Notes: a model not told the origin generated them from the letters alone. Numbered from the stretch's first letter, positions 1 to 7,893 are shown. The stretch: 10,338 bases of DNA from Euperipatoides rowelli (GCA_003024985.2 PXIH01S0001809.1); one strand, 5' to 3'. Program-made: numbers and translations.

Positions 1-582
1 AGATTTGATACTTATGAAATTAAATTAAATTCGCAAAATGATAAGATAACAAACATTGAAATGAAAATGGAACTGGCTGAACAAAGAATTCTCAAACTAG
101 AAGATAAAATGCTAAACAAGGGTGAAATGTTGATGGAAGTTAAATCAGCGGATGAAGCTATCGATAGAGTTGATCGCCTTTCAAACAGTAATCTAATTGA
201 AGATATAAAGGTAATTATGGATGATAGAGAGAATTTGAATAAAAGAAAGAAAAATGTTATTATATATAATCTTCTTGAATCATATAACTGTAATGATTTG
301 TTTCTTATGATAAAAATCTCCCCGTCTACAGTGGTTAGATCCTTTAGACTGGGAAAACACACTGAAAATAAACAAAGACCGTTAATGTTGTGTTTTATTG
401 ATGAAGCTCTGAAGGGTCAATTTCTGAGGGAGTTGATCATTAACAGACACTTGAAAATTAATATACTAATAGGTACAAAGTTTGCACCTGACAGATCGTT
501 GGAGTAAAGAAGAAATTTCAAGCTTAATAAAAAGGAATATAATACTAATAAATTGACATTTGGTGTGGGTGTAGGACTGTAG
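1..582 (+). pseudogene. LINE ORF1 remnant (nucleic-acid-binding protein), 5' partial
   Basis: Frame 1 is open from the first base of the window, so the protein begins upstream; the ATG at 61 is internal. The first 80 or so residues are charged and heptad-like (for example MELAEQRILKLEDKML), which suggests a coiled coil. From about position 250 comes a block reading KKNVIIYNLLES, then VVRSFRLGK, then RPLMLCF, which matches the RRM-like core of LINE ORF1 proteins. It ends with LKINILIGTKFAPDRSLE. In this family ORF1 proteins bind the element RNA and act as chaperones for retrotransposition. The stop at 505-507 falls where such proteins usually continue (RRNFKLNKKEY follows in frame, next stop 580-582), so it is probably a nonsense mutation. 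No cysteine-knuckle motif is visible. Confidence 0.8.
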
Positions 583-669
583 GTGCTGAACCTAGCGTGT
601 TGGCACAGAACTCTCCCGATATAACAGAGAATGGTTTGAAAATAGACGAAGAAGAAAAAATAGCATTAG

Positions 670-3347
670 TATAGATGTATCTATACGAATGCTAAATTTG
701 TCTTTAATAAAATTGAAGAATTAAAATGTCTCCTAGTTGAAAAAAAAATCCATTTTGTATATATTGTTGAAACTTGGCTTCATGATGGGATAAGTGTTGA
801 AGAAATTAATATAGATGGATATATGTTGATCAGAAAAGATAGACGCGGCATAAAAGGGGGTGGGTTTTGATTAATTATGATAAGAGTTTGATCAATGAAG
901 AACTAAATAATATAAATGATACAATGGAGTCTTTATGGTTCAAGCTGATAGATAAGTCTCTCAATGTGGTTGGTTGTTATATAGATCTACTAGTAACGAT
1001 CTAAATGAAGATGATCTGTTGTTTAACAATATTAAAAATGGATTAATGTTAGCTCATGGTGATAGATCTTCCTAGACTTTTGATAATTGGTGACTTTAAT
1101 GTGCCATGGATCAATTGGTTGGAGGGTCATATAAGTTACGTGCAATCTCATTTTGGTTATGCCTTGTATGAACTTTTGTCTGATTACCTGATGTAGCAAC
1201 ACATTAAAACCCATACCAGATTTAGAGATGTATCTAGCTCTATGTTAGATCTTATATTTCTTATGAATCGGATGACATCAATAATATTGAGTTTTTTATT
1301 GGATTGGGAAAAAGTGACCATGTAGTGATTTATTTTGAAGCATTTGGCAGATCAGTTAATGAAGAATTTAAAACTGACTATCTTGACTTTGTCAACTCTG
1401 ATTTTGAATTGATTAATTTAAATGAAATGAATTTATAGATGATATAAATTTTGTAAATGAAGATAGCTTTGAAAGTGATTATAACAAAATAATATCTAAG
1501 GCCTCTGATATTACAGTGAGTTCTACTCCTAGGAAGATAATATATAATAAAGGTTTAAATAAAAAGAAACCGTTTTGGTACGATGAAAATATAAAAGCCT
1601 CAGTAAAAATTAAAAATGATTTGTTCAAAATATATATGAAAAATATACAATAAGAGATAGGAGGATGATGGCTGAACTCAGGATAATACACAGCTCTACT
1701 AAGAATAAAAACATTCTTTACTCTCATCTAAAAGCAATAAAATCCAACTATAGTCATATTGGTGAGATATTGCAAGATGAAAAGATAATAACTGATAACA
1801 TGGAGATAAGTAATTGTTTTTTGGATTATTTTTCAAGATTCAGTAAAGTAGAAGGCGGCTGTAAAGCAAATAAATATGCTGACATTATTTGTGAAGATTT
1901 GATAGAAGTTGAGAATGTTGATTTGTCTGATGTATTGAAAATTATAAAAAATATGAAATGGTCACATGCTACCACAATTGATGGTCTATCTAATTTTATT
2001 ATTAAAAAATGTATAGACTTTTTTGCTGTATTGTCTACTGGGGCTACGAAAGCCTCTTTGAGACGGCATAAATTGCCTAGATCATGGAATTTGGGTACAA
2101 TTGTTCCAATTTTGAAAAAGATGTAAAAGGTCTACATCTTCCTATAGACCTTAAACTCTCCAGTCTCCAAAGTAGCAGACAGGATTAGATCATGGAAAAG
2201 ATGGAAATTTTTATAGAAAAATAAATGACTCTCTCATGTAGACAATATGGATTCAGGAAGAATCTGTCCACAATGGATAATCTTATGGCCGCTACTAATA
2301 CTCTTTTGAAAAACTGTGAAATAAATATCCCCGAGTGATATATTTTTTGACTTGTCTTCTGTGTTTGATACGATTTCACACGTAGTTCTCATTGAGAAAC
2401 TTATAAATATTCGTATCAATAGCTGTCTAGTGTTGTGGTTAATTGACTACCTATCAGATAGATATATTATTGTGTTAATGGTGTATTATCCGAAAGATCA
2501 TTAATGAATAAAGGGCTGCCTCAAGGGGCCATATTATCAAGCTTCTTGTTTAACATTATGTCTGATCTGGTTAATATAGTGGTGTCTAAGATTTTTTTAT
2601 TTGCAGATGATATAAAAATAATGAGATGTACAGTATATATATTGTTAACAAGATATCATTTTGCAAAGAGATATTGACAGTATACATAATTGGTTATCAA
2701 AAAATTTATTATTGATAAATATTAAAAAAACAAAACATATGAGAGTTTTGCCCAAGAAGGAATTTAGTGTTTATTATGTGAGTGGCTCTCCAATTCTTAG
2801 CTGTGATAGTTATAAAGATCTAGGTCTTGTTATTGACTCTAATCTGTCTTTTCGAAGCCATATTAATAATATTATAACAAAGATAAATAAAACATTTGGC
2901 TACATAACAAATGGTTTTAAACATGTGAACATTTCTGCTTTCAAAGTATAACTTATTTACAGCCTCAGATTGATTATGCTTCTAGAGCCTTTTGGATACT
3001 AAATATAGGAGATGTTAAAAGATTTGAGAAAAAATTCAATCCGAGTTATAGTGAACGCCTAAAAAGATTGTCTGGCATTATGACCCCCTTCACAACGTCT
3101 ACTTAGGGGTGATTTAATTTATATGTTCATTGAAATTGTAATATCTAAAAACCATAGTGAAATATTTATTTTATCAGACTCTAACACCAGAAGAACCCAC
3201 AGGTTTAAGCTGGCAATAATTTAGGGTTTTTCATCAAAATGAATGATGAAGAGTATAAATCGTAGAAGTATAGGATGGTGGAATTCTCTCCCTGAAGAAA
3301 TATTTGAGGAAAATTTTAATGGTTTTAAAAAAGCATTGGATGCTTAG
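670..3347 (+). pseudogene. LINE ORF2 pseudogene: APE endonuclease plus reverse transcriptase
   Basis: The protein would nick target DNA and copy element RNA at the nick. It can be followed through frame segments: 670-870 (frame 1, IYTNAKFVFNKIEEL then VETWLHDG), 867-979 (frame 3), 980-1073 (frame 2), 1074-1260 (frame 3, GDFNVPWINW, LDLIF), about 1262-1431 (frame 2, GLGKSDHVV), 1432-1640 (frame 1, KPFWYDENIKA), 1641-2126 (frame 3, SNFIIKKCI, PRSWNLGTIVPILKK), 2240-2338 (frame 2, QYGFRKNLST), 2346-2476 (frame 3, FDLSSVFDTISH), 2477-2650 (frame 2, GLPQGAILSSFLFNIMSD and FADD at 2600-2611), 2661-2951 (frame 3, DIDSIHNWLSKNLL, DLGLVIDSNLSF), 2963-3106 (frame 2, QIDYASRAFW) and 3258-3347 (frame 3, SIGWWNSLPEEIF). 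There is an in-frame stop at 1194-1196. The FADD aspartates and the first catalytic Asp survive. The longest open pieces are 1641-2126 and 2661-2951. No single frame could yield an active enzyme. Confidence 0.93.
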
Positions 3348-3526
3348 TTACTGAATAATACAAATTTCAAAAATATACCCCTGAACTTATTATAGCAGTG
3401 GGTTGGTCTACAGTTGTGTTAGTTTTCTTTATGTGTAATGTATTTCATTTTCTTTTCTGTTTTACTATTTTATAATTGTATTACTTGATGAGCTGTTATA
3501 AGTCATTTATGACAACACAGTATTTT
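3348..3526 (+). other. 3' UTR of the LINE
   Basis: This AT-rich stretch lies between the ORF2 stop (3345-3347) and the AAAT tail. It has no open frame of note. Its last 50 bases (ATGAGCTGTTATAAG then CATTTATGACAACAC) could form a weak stem and would be the region recognised by the reverse transcriptase in this class. That role is inferred from the family only. Confidence 0.7.
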
Positions 3527-3543
3527 AAAATAAATAAATAAAA
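3527..3543 (+). repeat. (AAAT)n tail marking the LINE 3' end
   Basis: About four AAAT units directly follow the 3' UTR, and the base composition then changes abruptly. Many LINEs end in a short tandem repeat or poly-A, so this marks the retrotransposon's right boundary. The tail also contains AATAAA words that could serve as a polyadenylation signal. Confidence 0.75.
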
Positions 3544-4040
3544 CACTATAATGGACTGTGAAAAACAGGTGATGGAAGTAAACAGGCCCCCAATGTCCTA
3601 ATGGGTAGGGGTAGTGATGATAGGAAAACTGTGCTGTGATCTCATGAAAAAAACCCCCAGAGATCAAGATAACTGGGTGAGGATTAAATATTTTAAATTT
3701 GAGATGAGGACAGGTCAATACAATCTTCGAGATGAAAGAAAATAGAAAGTGCAAGAAGTTAGGATGGCACTTAAAGAGGGTAATAGGGAGAGATTCCCAG
3801 CAATGAAGCACATAGACCACCAGCTCAGGGATGGATTATTGCCCTTGTCATTGAGGGCCAAACATCTTAGGTCGAGTCAACGACAATATTAACAAGCCCT
3901 GATTTGGAGGGAGCCAGAGAATCCAACCGTGGATTCATCCCAGAGGGCTATACTGCCGACAGCGCAATTCTGCTAAGAAATCCATTTATAAAGGAGGGAG
4001 ATAAAATGTTTTTGTGACTCCAAAAACTAAAGAAAGGGGA
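3544..4040. other. Less AT-rich unidentified block downstream of the LINE
   Basis: About 500 bases are clearly richer in G and C than either flank, so they probably have a separate origin (old repeat or degraded coding DNA). In the + frame starting at the ATG at 3551, four stops fall in about 155 codons, mildly fewer than expected. Stretches such as RDQDNWVRIKYFKFEMRTG look protein-like, but I recognise no family. A minus-strand open frame over 3503-3820 has no recognisable motif and extends into the LINE 3' end, so I do not call it a gene. A TATAAA word occurs at 3988-3993, without other promoter evidence. Confidence 0.4.
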
Positions 4041-5050
4041 AGGAGATTGTTATTTTTCACAAGATTTTATTTTTTGTGTGATCTATTTGTTTGAAAATCT
4101 TTCTTTCATTTTATTCTTTGTTAAAACAATTTAACTTCTGGAACAATCTTGGCTGCAATAACTTTCTGCTGATAACTTCTTGATAATTTCGACTTCACAC
4201 TTTTTTTTGCATTTTTCTACTTTAAAACATAATGTGCTGCTGCTATTGTCATATACTATTATGAAAATAATATTTTTACTTATAATTATGGGTTTGTAAT
4301 TTTAATCTGGAACTGTTTCTTTGGATCTTTTCTTTTTAGATGTTGCGAACACGCGCACTTTTCACCAACTAAACTTCTCAACCACTTTTCTTATTTTTTA
4401 TTATCTCTTTTTTACAAGGATATGTAAATTTTCTCGCAACTATTGCACAACTCTCACTCCTTATTGGTTCCCTAACTATGCATAACTCAGACATCGTAGA
4501 ATCTGTCATTTCTCCATGAATTTTTTGAAAAATAACAAAAATAATCCTGTGACCTTATTTTTTTTACAAATAATAAATACAAATATTTTTTTTTTTAACA
4601 CAAATTCTTAACACTAACAAAATTATCAAATTCTTTTACATAAAATAAAAATTATTATCCTACTCTTTTCCCTATCTAACATTTACAAATAAATAAAAAT
4701 ACAATAAATTATATTTATTTTCACCCCCAATTTAGTTGCAATTACACATAACCTACTTTAAATATTACATTATTATTTTCTAGAACATTTCAATAAAATA
4801 TAGTAGGTTAACTCTTTTTTTTTTATAACATACGTATTGAATTTTAAATTATATTTATAACGTTATAAATCTTTTCTAATCATTCACATTACATTTATTA
4901 TAAATATATTAAAATTATATACAGTACCTATCAGTCAAAAAAACCTGTACCCTTCAATCATTATTCTCATCATCATAATTATAAATTCTCTTTCAATCAC
5001 TATAACAATTAGGGAGACGCCTATACAATACAAATTATATTTTATTTTCT
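4041..5050. other. AT-rich intergenic DNA, nothing recognised
   Basis: This stretch is made of poly-T and poly-A tracts and simple AT words (for example the T runs near 4557-4567, 4587-4597 and 4813-4823). I see no open frame of note, no protein motif, no tRNA-like structure and no clear terminal repeats. Confidence 0.7.
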
Positions 5051-5054
5051 GATT

Positions 5055-5313
5055 TGTTTGTTATCAGGTGATACTTGAACTAGTTCATTAATTAAAAAAA
5101 AAAATTATATATCTTCATTTTGCTTTAATATTCAAAGCCCCTTCAAGATATATTAATTGATTAGGCTATACATATAAAAAATTTAAACACATACAATATA
5201 TAACTAATTCAGATATATATATTGAGGCTTTGAATAAAGTGAAATATACATTTGAAGATTTATAAAAAAAATTTTAAACGAAGCAGTTCAAGTAACACCT
5301 GATGAACAATGAA
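5055..5313. mobile_element. Long imperfect inverted repeat, probable fold-back MITE
   Basis: The left arm (5055-5139) and the right arm (5225-5313) are imperfect reverse complements over about 85 bases. The outer part is strongest: ATCAGGTGATACTTGAACT at 5063-5081 pairs with a right-arm sequence differing at one base. The inner ends are TTCAAAGCC at 5131-5139 and GGCTTTGAA at 5226-5234. The AT-rich centre of about 85 bases shows weak further self-complementarity, so the unit could fold into one long hairpin. There is no coding capacity. Size and structure fit a non-autonomous DNA transposon. I could not find a convincing target-site duplication, so the outer ends are uncertain by about ten bases and the superfamily is unassigned. 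Confidence 0.8.
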
Positions 5314-5930
5314 ACAGGTATGTAGCCTACAGAAGGTTTTTTTCTCACTACCATTAGATCTCTATTCCCAACATATTTGGTATAAAGTTACAAATTACAG
5401 ACCCACTGGTGCACAGAACAAAGGTAATTACTATTGTTCATATGAAGGTCCTAAATATGCATATTTGAGCCCTTAAGATTGTCCAAACTCATTTAGCCAA
5501 TATCCAATATTAAAATGCCCTAACACCACTAGAGTAAAAGTAGCCTATAGGTATGTTTTTAAAAAAGCTTGAAGCACTCAGAGTACATCAGAGTGCGCTC
5601 CGAATACAGAGAAATCAGATTTTAAAAAAATTGGAACACACTCTGTGGCAGATTTTAATAAACTCCATGAACAATCAGAGTGAGCTCTTACTACTCCGAG
5701 TAAAATCATCGGAACTCAGAGGAGTAACAGAATCAAAATCCAAAATAGAGGAGTATAAACAATGTTCCAAATATGATTAACTGGTCTACCTTTATCTAGG
5801 ACCTCTACGTACTACTTCCTCCACATAATTTTCTTATTTTGATTGTACAAGATCTTTTAGGAGGGCAGTGACTATTTCTTAAATGCTGAAAAATGAATTG
5901 TTTCCAGTCAATGAGATAGCAATAGCTACC
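5314..5930. other. Unassigned stretch containing a CAGAGT-rich segment
   Basis: No gene is supported. Within 5577-5722 the word CAGAGT or a close variant recurs (5579, 5589, 5676, 5717), with its reverse complement ACTCTG at 5640. The phrase CAGATTTTAAWAAA also occurs twice (near 5615 and 5649), which suggests a decayed short repeat. A 75-codon open frame over 5553-5780 coincides with this repetitive segment and has no known motif, so I treat it as incidental. Confidence 0.5.
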
Positions 5931-5937
5931 GTCTACG

Positions 5938-6115
5938 TCTTGGTGGCACAGATAGCAACCAAGCTAACTTTAAAATGTTTATCCCAGACGTAACGTTTGA
6001 ATCTTGCCATGGACTGGACAGATTGTTTTTTCTTTCTGACAATAGACGTTTAAAAGCACCTTCAAGTGATGGTTTAGCTGAAATTAGGCTTTTTAAGACT
6101 TTTTTTTTTACTGTA
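5938..6115 (+). mobile_element. Probable decayed tRNA-derived SINE with A and B boxes
   Basis: TGGCACAGATAG at 5944-5955 fits the RNA polymerase III A-box consensus TRGCNNAGYNGG at ten of twelve positions. GTTTGAATC at 5995-6003 fits the B box GWTCRANNC at eight of nine. Their spacing of about 51 bases is close to that of a tRNA gene. Folding as a cloverleaf is poor: the T stem and acceptor do not pair well, so this is not a working tRNA. A tRNA-unrelated body follows and a T run begins at about 6106, which could be a pol III terminator. That arrangement is typical of a SINE. I found no flanking duplication, so both ends are estimates. A tRNA pseudogene is the main alternative. Confidence 0.55.
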
Positions 6116-6305
6116 TATTTTTTTTTCTCCCTTCGTCTCGATCTTTTATTACTCTGTTGGCATAATTTGTCAGACATGCAGAATAACCTAAATTGGCAAA
6201 CATCTTGAAATGCGGAAAAATAGTTGGCCTATTATTTAAAAAAATAAAATTCTCGCTAACTTTTTATTAAATTTACTAAAAATGATAAAATACAGTCTTT
6301 TATAA

Positions 6306-6364
6306 TCTGGTAAAAGCCTATATTTTGTAAACTAATGTCAAAAATAGAATAACCCAAACTGAAA
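6306..6364 (+). repeat. Direct repeat copy 1 (shortened)
   Basis: This shares AAAAGCCTATATTT, TTTTGTAAACTAATGT, an AATAGAA word and AACTGAAAA with the copies at 6402 and 6681. It lacks about 20 bases (an AATAAACTAGCGTAATA-like piece) and the distal AACCCCTTC section, so it looks internally deleted and truncated. Confidence 0.75.
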
Positions 6365-6401
6365 ATTTATAGAGATTAAAATGAAAGCAATGTAAATATA
6401 A

Positions 6402-6537
6402 TTTAGGAAAAGCCTATATTTAATAAACTAGCGTAATATTTTGTAAACTAATGTTGATAATAGAACCTAGACTGAAAAAAAAAATACACTTTAACTAACC
6501 CCTTCATCTTTGCGAAATAAATTTAATAAATACTTAC
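6402..6537 (+). repeat. Direct repeat copy 2 (full)
   Basis: A repeat of about 136 bases begins TTTAGGAAAAGCCTATATTT and passes through AATATTTTGTAAACTAATGT, GATAATAGAA and CTAACCCCTTC to AAATAAATTTAATAAATAC. It aligns along its whole length with 6681-6815 with scattered substitutions and small indels. The two starts are 279 bases apart. Confidence 0.85.
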
Positions 6538-6680
6538 TTTAATAAATACGTATTTACGATGATCTAATTTTAACTAAATTAATCTATTTACTTTAAAATT
6601 TAGGTTATTTTACTACAATCTAACTTTAACTAAATTTTGGCAATTTTATATCTCTTACCTTAAACATAAACCGTGTCATT

Positions 6681-6815
6681 TTTAGGAAACGTCTATATTT
6701 TTTCAACTAGCATAATATTTTGTTAACTAATGTCGATAATAGAATTAACCTAAACTGAAAAAAATACATTAAATAACCCCTTCCTGATTGCTAGATAAAT
6801 TTACTAAATACCTAC
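6681..6815 (+). repeat. Direct repeat copy 3 (full)
   Basis: This is the partner of 6402-6537. It begins TTTAGGAAACGTCTATATTT and continues AATATTTTGTTAACTAATGT, CGATAATAGAATTAACC, ATAACCCCTTCCTGATTGC and TAAATTTACTAAATACCTAC. The copies look anciently duplicated. No open frame runs through them. Confidence 0.85.
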
Positions 6816-7203
6816 TCGTACAAAACAAATTTTCTCCTTAATTAGGAAATCCTTGCTTTTAGCGATCTATTGTACAACTGTCGCATCAATCTTTTAGCAT
6901 CACGTAATTTTGCTTGCTATCATCTCATGAAACAAATATTTAGAGCTATTATTATTAATAAGTATTAAAAAATTTTAAATGTAAACATTCGATAGAATAA
7001 TTTCTTAATAAATAAATATAAATCTATAAATCATCGCATGAATTTTGATTTTTAAACATCTGTCAACGAAGTGGTCAGAATGTATCATGGCTAATTTAGA
7101 TTAATAATAGGTTTACTAACTTCTCATATGCACATGCTCTAAATGAGAAAGATTAATGTTCCGACAAACATATGAGAAAGTTGAACATTCTCATTCTCCA
7201 CGT
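6816..7203. other. AT-rich filler with a small nested inverted repeat
   Basis: There is no gene or recognised motif. AACTTCTCATATG at 7118-7130 and CATATGAGAAAGTT at 7169-7182 are inverted copies that differ by one inserted base. Inside and beside them, AATGAGAAAGATTAATGTTC (7142-7161) and GAACATTCTCATT (7183-7195) are also partly complementary. Confidence 0.6.
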
Positions 7204-7329
7204 ATTGGTGGAGGAATATTATTTTGAGCTGGTGAACAAACACAGCCAGATTGTTTGCTAAAAGGCAATTTTCAACTTTTAGCATGTGATTGGTGATTTG
7301 TTCACCAGATTTAATATTCCTCTGCCAAT
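7204..7329. repeat. 126-bp hairpin (fold-back repeat)
   Basis: The left arm 7204-7264 and right arm 7276-7329 are inverted copies. ATTGGTGGAGGAATATTA pairs with the reverse complement of TAATATTCCTCTGCCAAT, CTGGTGAACAAA pairs with TTTGTTCACCAG, and GCTAAAAG pairs with CTTTTAGC. The centre is 11 bases. This could be a very small MITE or the subterminal hairpin of a larger element. Its right arm overlaps the 22-bp inverted repeat at 7323-7344. No clear target duplication is visible. Confidence 0.85.
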
Positions 7330-7442
7330 TTAGGTTATTCTGCAGTTTTATCTATTTTAATAATCTCGTACTCTGTCTCACTCTGTATTCTGTGATGTGT
7401 TGTTACTATAAGCTCAAGCTCGGAGTTTTTTTAAAAAACATA

Positions 7443-7450
7443 GTCTAGAT
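7443..7450. repeat. 8-bp target-site duplication, left copy
   Basis: GTCTAGAT directly precedes the element and is repeated exactly at its right end (7894-7901). It fits the known hAT preference for nTCTAGAn-like targets. Confidence 0.9.
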
Positions 7451-7603
7451 CAGGGGTGTCAACTCGCGGCCTGCATGCGGCCCTAAGCAATTATTTGTGT
7501 GTCCCAGGCCCAGCCAATTACAGTATGCTAATATCGCATCACCTTACACACAGGCGCACCATTTCCGTAAAACGCTTATTAATTTATGCAATTATTCAGT
7601 GTG

Positions 7604-7687
7604 GTAAGTTAATGCTCAAGAAAAAGAATTACTATTTATTTAAATGTATTATTTTAAACAATTTTAACGATTATTCATTTATTTCAG
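7604..7687 (+). other. Possible transposase-gene intron inside the hAT element
   Basis: A GTAAGT donor-like word at 7604-7609 and an ATTTATTTCAG acceptor-like word ending at 7687 bracket 84 AT-rich bases just before the transposase-like reading frame. Splice-site likeness alone is weak evidence. The placement, 5' of the conserved N-terminus, is what makes it plausible. Confidence 0.3.
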
Positions 7688-7822
7688 TCCTTTGTATTCA
7701 GCAGGTCTCTATCAAAGCCAAGTGGTAGTAGAAATAAACGAAAAATTGCTGATGAACATAGAAATTTCAAGAAAAGTGGTAGTTGGAGCGTATCAATGAA
7801 AATTGATTATGACGCTTTCCTT
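7688..7822 (+). pseudogene. hAT transposase N-terminal remnant
   Basis: The frame beginning right after the possible splice acceptor stays open for 45 codons, passes through SLSKPSGSRNKRKIADEHRN and FKKSGSW, and ends at a T run where it loses meaning. The piece KRKIADEHRNFKK resembles the start of hAT transposases of the kind domesticated as GTF2IRD2- and ZBED-like proteins, which begin with a KRKxDxExRxF pattern before the zinc-finger region. That comparison is from memory. All downstream domains (BED zinc finger, RNase H-like core, hAT dimerisation) are missing, consistent with internal deletion. It cannot encode an active protein. Confidence 0.5.
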
Positions 7823-7893
7823 TTTTTTTTTGTGGCCCACATAAACTTAAACCTTGTTTATTTGGCCGCCAGGTTTTGAGTTTGACACGCTTG

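Larger units (their letters stand above)
1..3543 (+). mobile_element. Degenerate non-LTR retrotransposon (LINE), 5' end outside the window
   Basis: The order is an ORF1-like remnant, APE-type endonuclease, reverse transcriptase, C-terminal domain, 3' UTR and a short (AAAT)n tail, all on the + strand. That is the standard two-ORF LINE plan. Seen directly: endonuclease motifs GDFNVPWINW and GKSDHV, and reverse transcriptase motifs QYGFRKNLST, FDLSSVFDTISH, GLPQGAILS and FADD. I see no RNase H, LTR or integrase. The motif wording and domain set suggest the CR1/Jockey side of the LINE tree, but clade assignment needs a phylogeny. Many frame changes and a few stops make this copy inactive. Its 5' end and any target-site duplication lie outside what I can see, since the open frame runs off position 1. 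Confidence 0.95.
6177..7344. repeat. Region bounded by a perfect 22-bp inverted repeat
   Basis: Bases 6177-6198 are the exact reverse complement of 7323-7344; both contain GAATAACCTAAATTGGC in one orientation. Flanking bases do not match, so the identity is sharply bounded, as terminal inverted repeats would be. Inside lie three copies of a direct repeat, several shorter variants of the AATAACCTAAA word, AT-rich filler, and a 126-bp hairpin that overlaps the right terminal copy. There is no coding capacity. It could be a 1.17-kb non-autonomous transposon, or a cluster of related short repeats of which these two happen to be identical. Confidence 0.5.
7451..7893 (+). mobile_element. Non-autonomous hAT DNA transposon (443 bp)
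   Basis: The left end reads CAGGGGTGTCAACTCGCGGC. The reverse complement of the right end reads CAAGCGTGTCAAACTCAAAA, so the ends are terminal inverted repeats over about 15 bases with two substitutions and one gap. An exact 8-bp duplication GTCTAGAT flanks both ends, the signature of hAT insertion. From memory, CAGGGGTGTCAA ends with a nearby GCGGCCC and a GTGGCCCAC word inside the other end belong to a hAT family widespread in animals. The interior holds only a short piece related to the transposase N-terminus, so the copy must have been moved by transposase from elsewhere. The orientation is set by that remnant. Confidence 0.92.

Noticed and set aside
12-362. Minus-strand open frame of 116 codons
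   Set aside because: It lies antisense to the clearly identifiable LINE ORF1 and has a low-complexity Phe/Ser/Ile/Leu-rich composition typical of a shadow frame in AT-rich DNA.
1479-1727. Minus-strand open frame of 82 codons
   Set aside because: It is antisense to recognisable ORF2 sequence (KPFWYDENIKA region) and has no motif of its own.
2185-2419. Two overlapping minus-strand open frames
   Set aside because: Both are antisense to reverse transcriptase motifs QYGFRKNLST and FDLSSVFD.
3503-3820. Minus-strand open frame of 105 codons
   Set aside because: It crosses the LINE 3' boundary, so it straddles two unrelated pieces of DNA, and it has no recognisable domain.
5553-5780. Plus-strand open frame of 75 codons rich in Lys, Glu and Leu
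   Set aside because: It coincides with a CAGAGT-type repeat and matches no family I know; a coiled-coil appearance is explained by the repeated words.
5938-6013. Functional tRNA gene
   Set aside because: The A and B boxes fit but T-stem and acceptor pairing is poor, so a SINE head or tRNA pseudogene is more likely.
5926-6208. Open frames on both strands over the SINE-like region
   Set aside because: They overlap each other, one crosses the pol III-like promoter, and the Lys/Phe-rich parts come from T tracts.
7456-7728. 90-codon open frame from the left end of the hAT element
   Set aside because: It begins within the terminal inverted repeat and uses a different frame from the transposase-like remnant.
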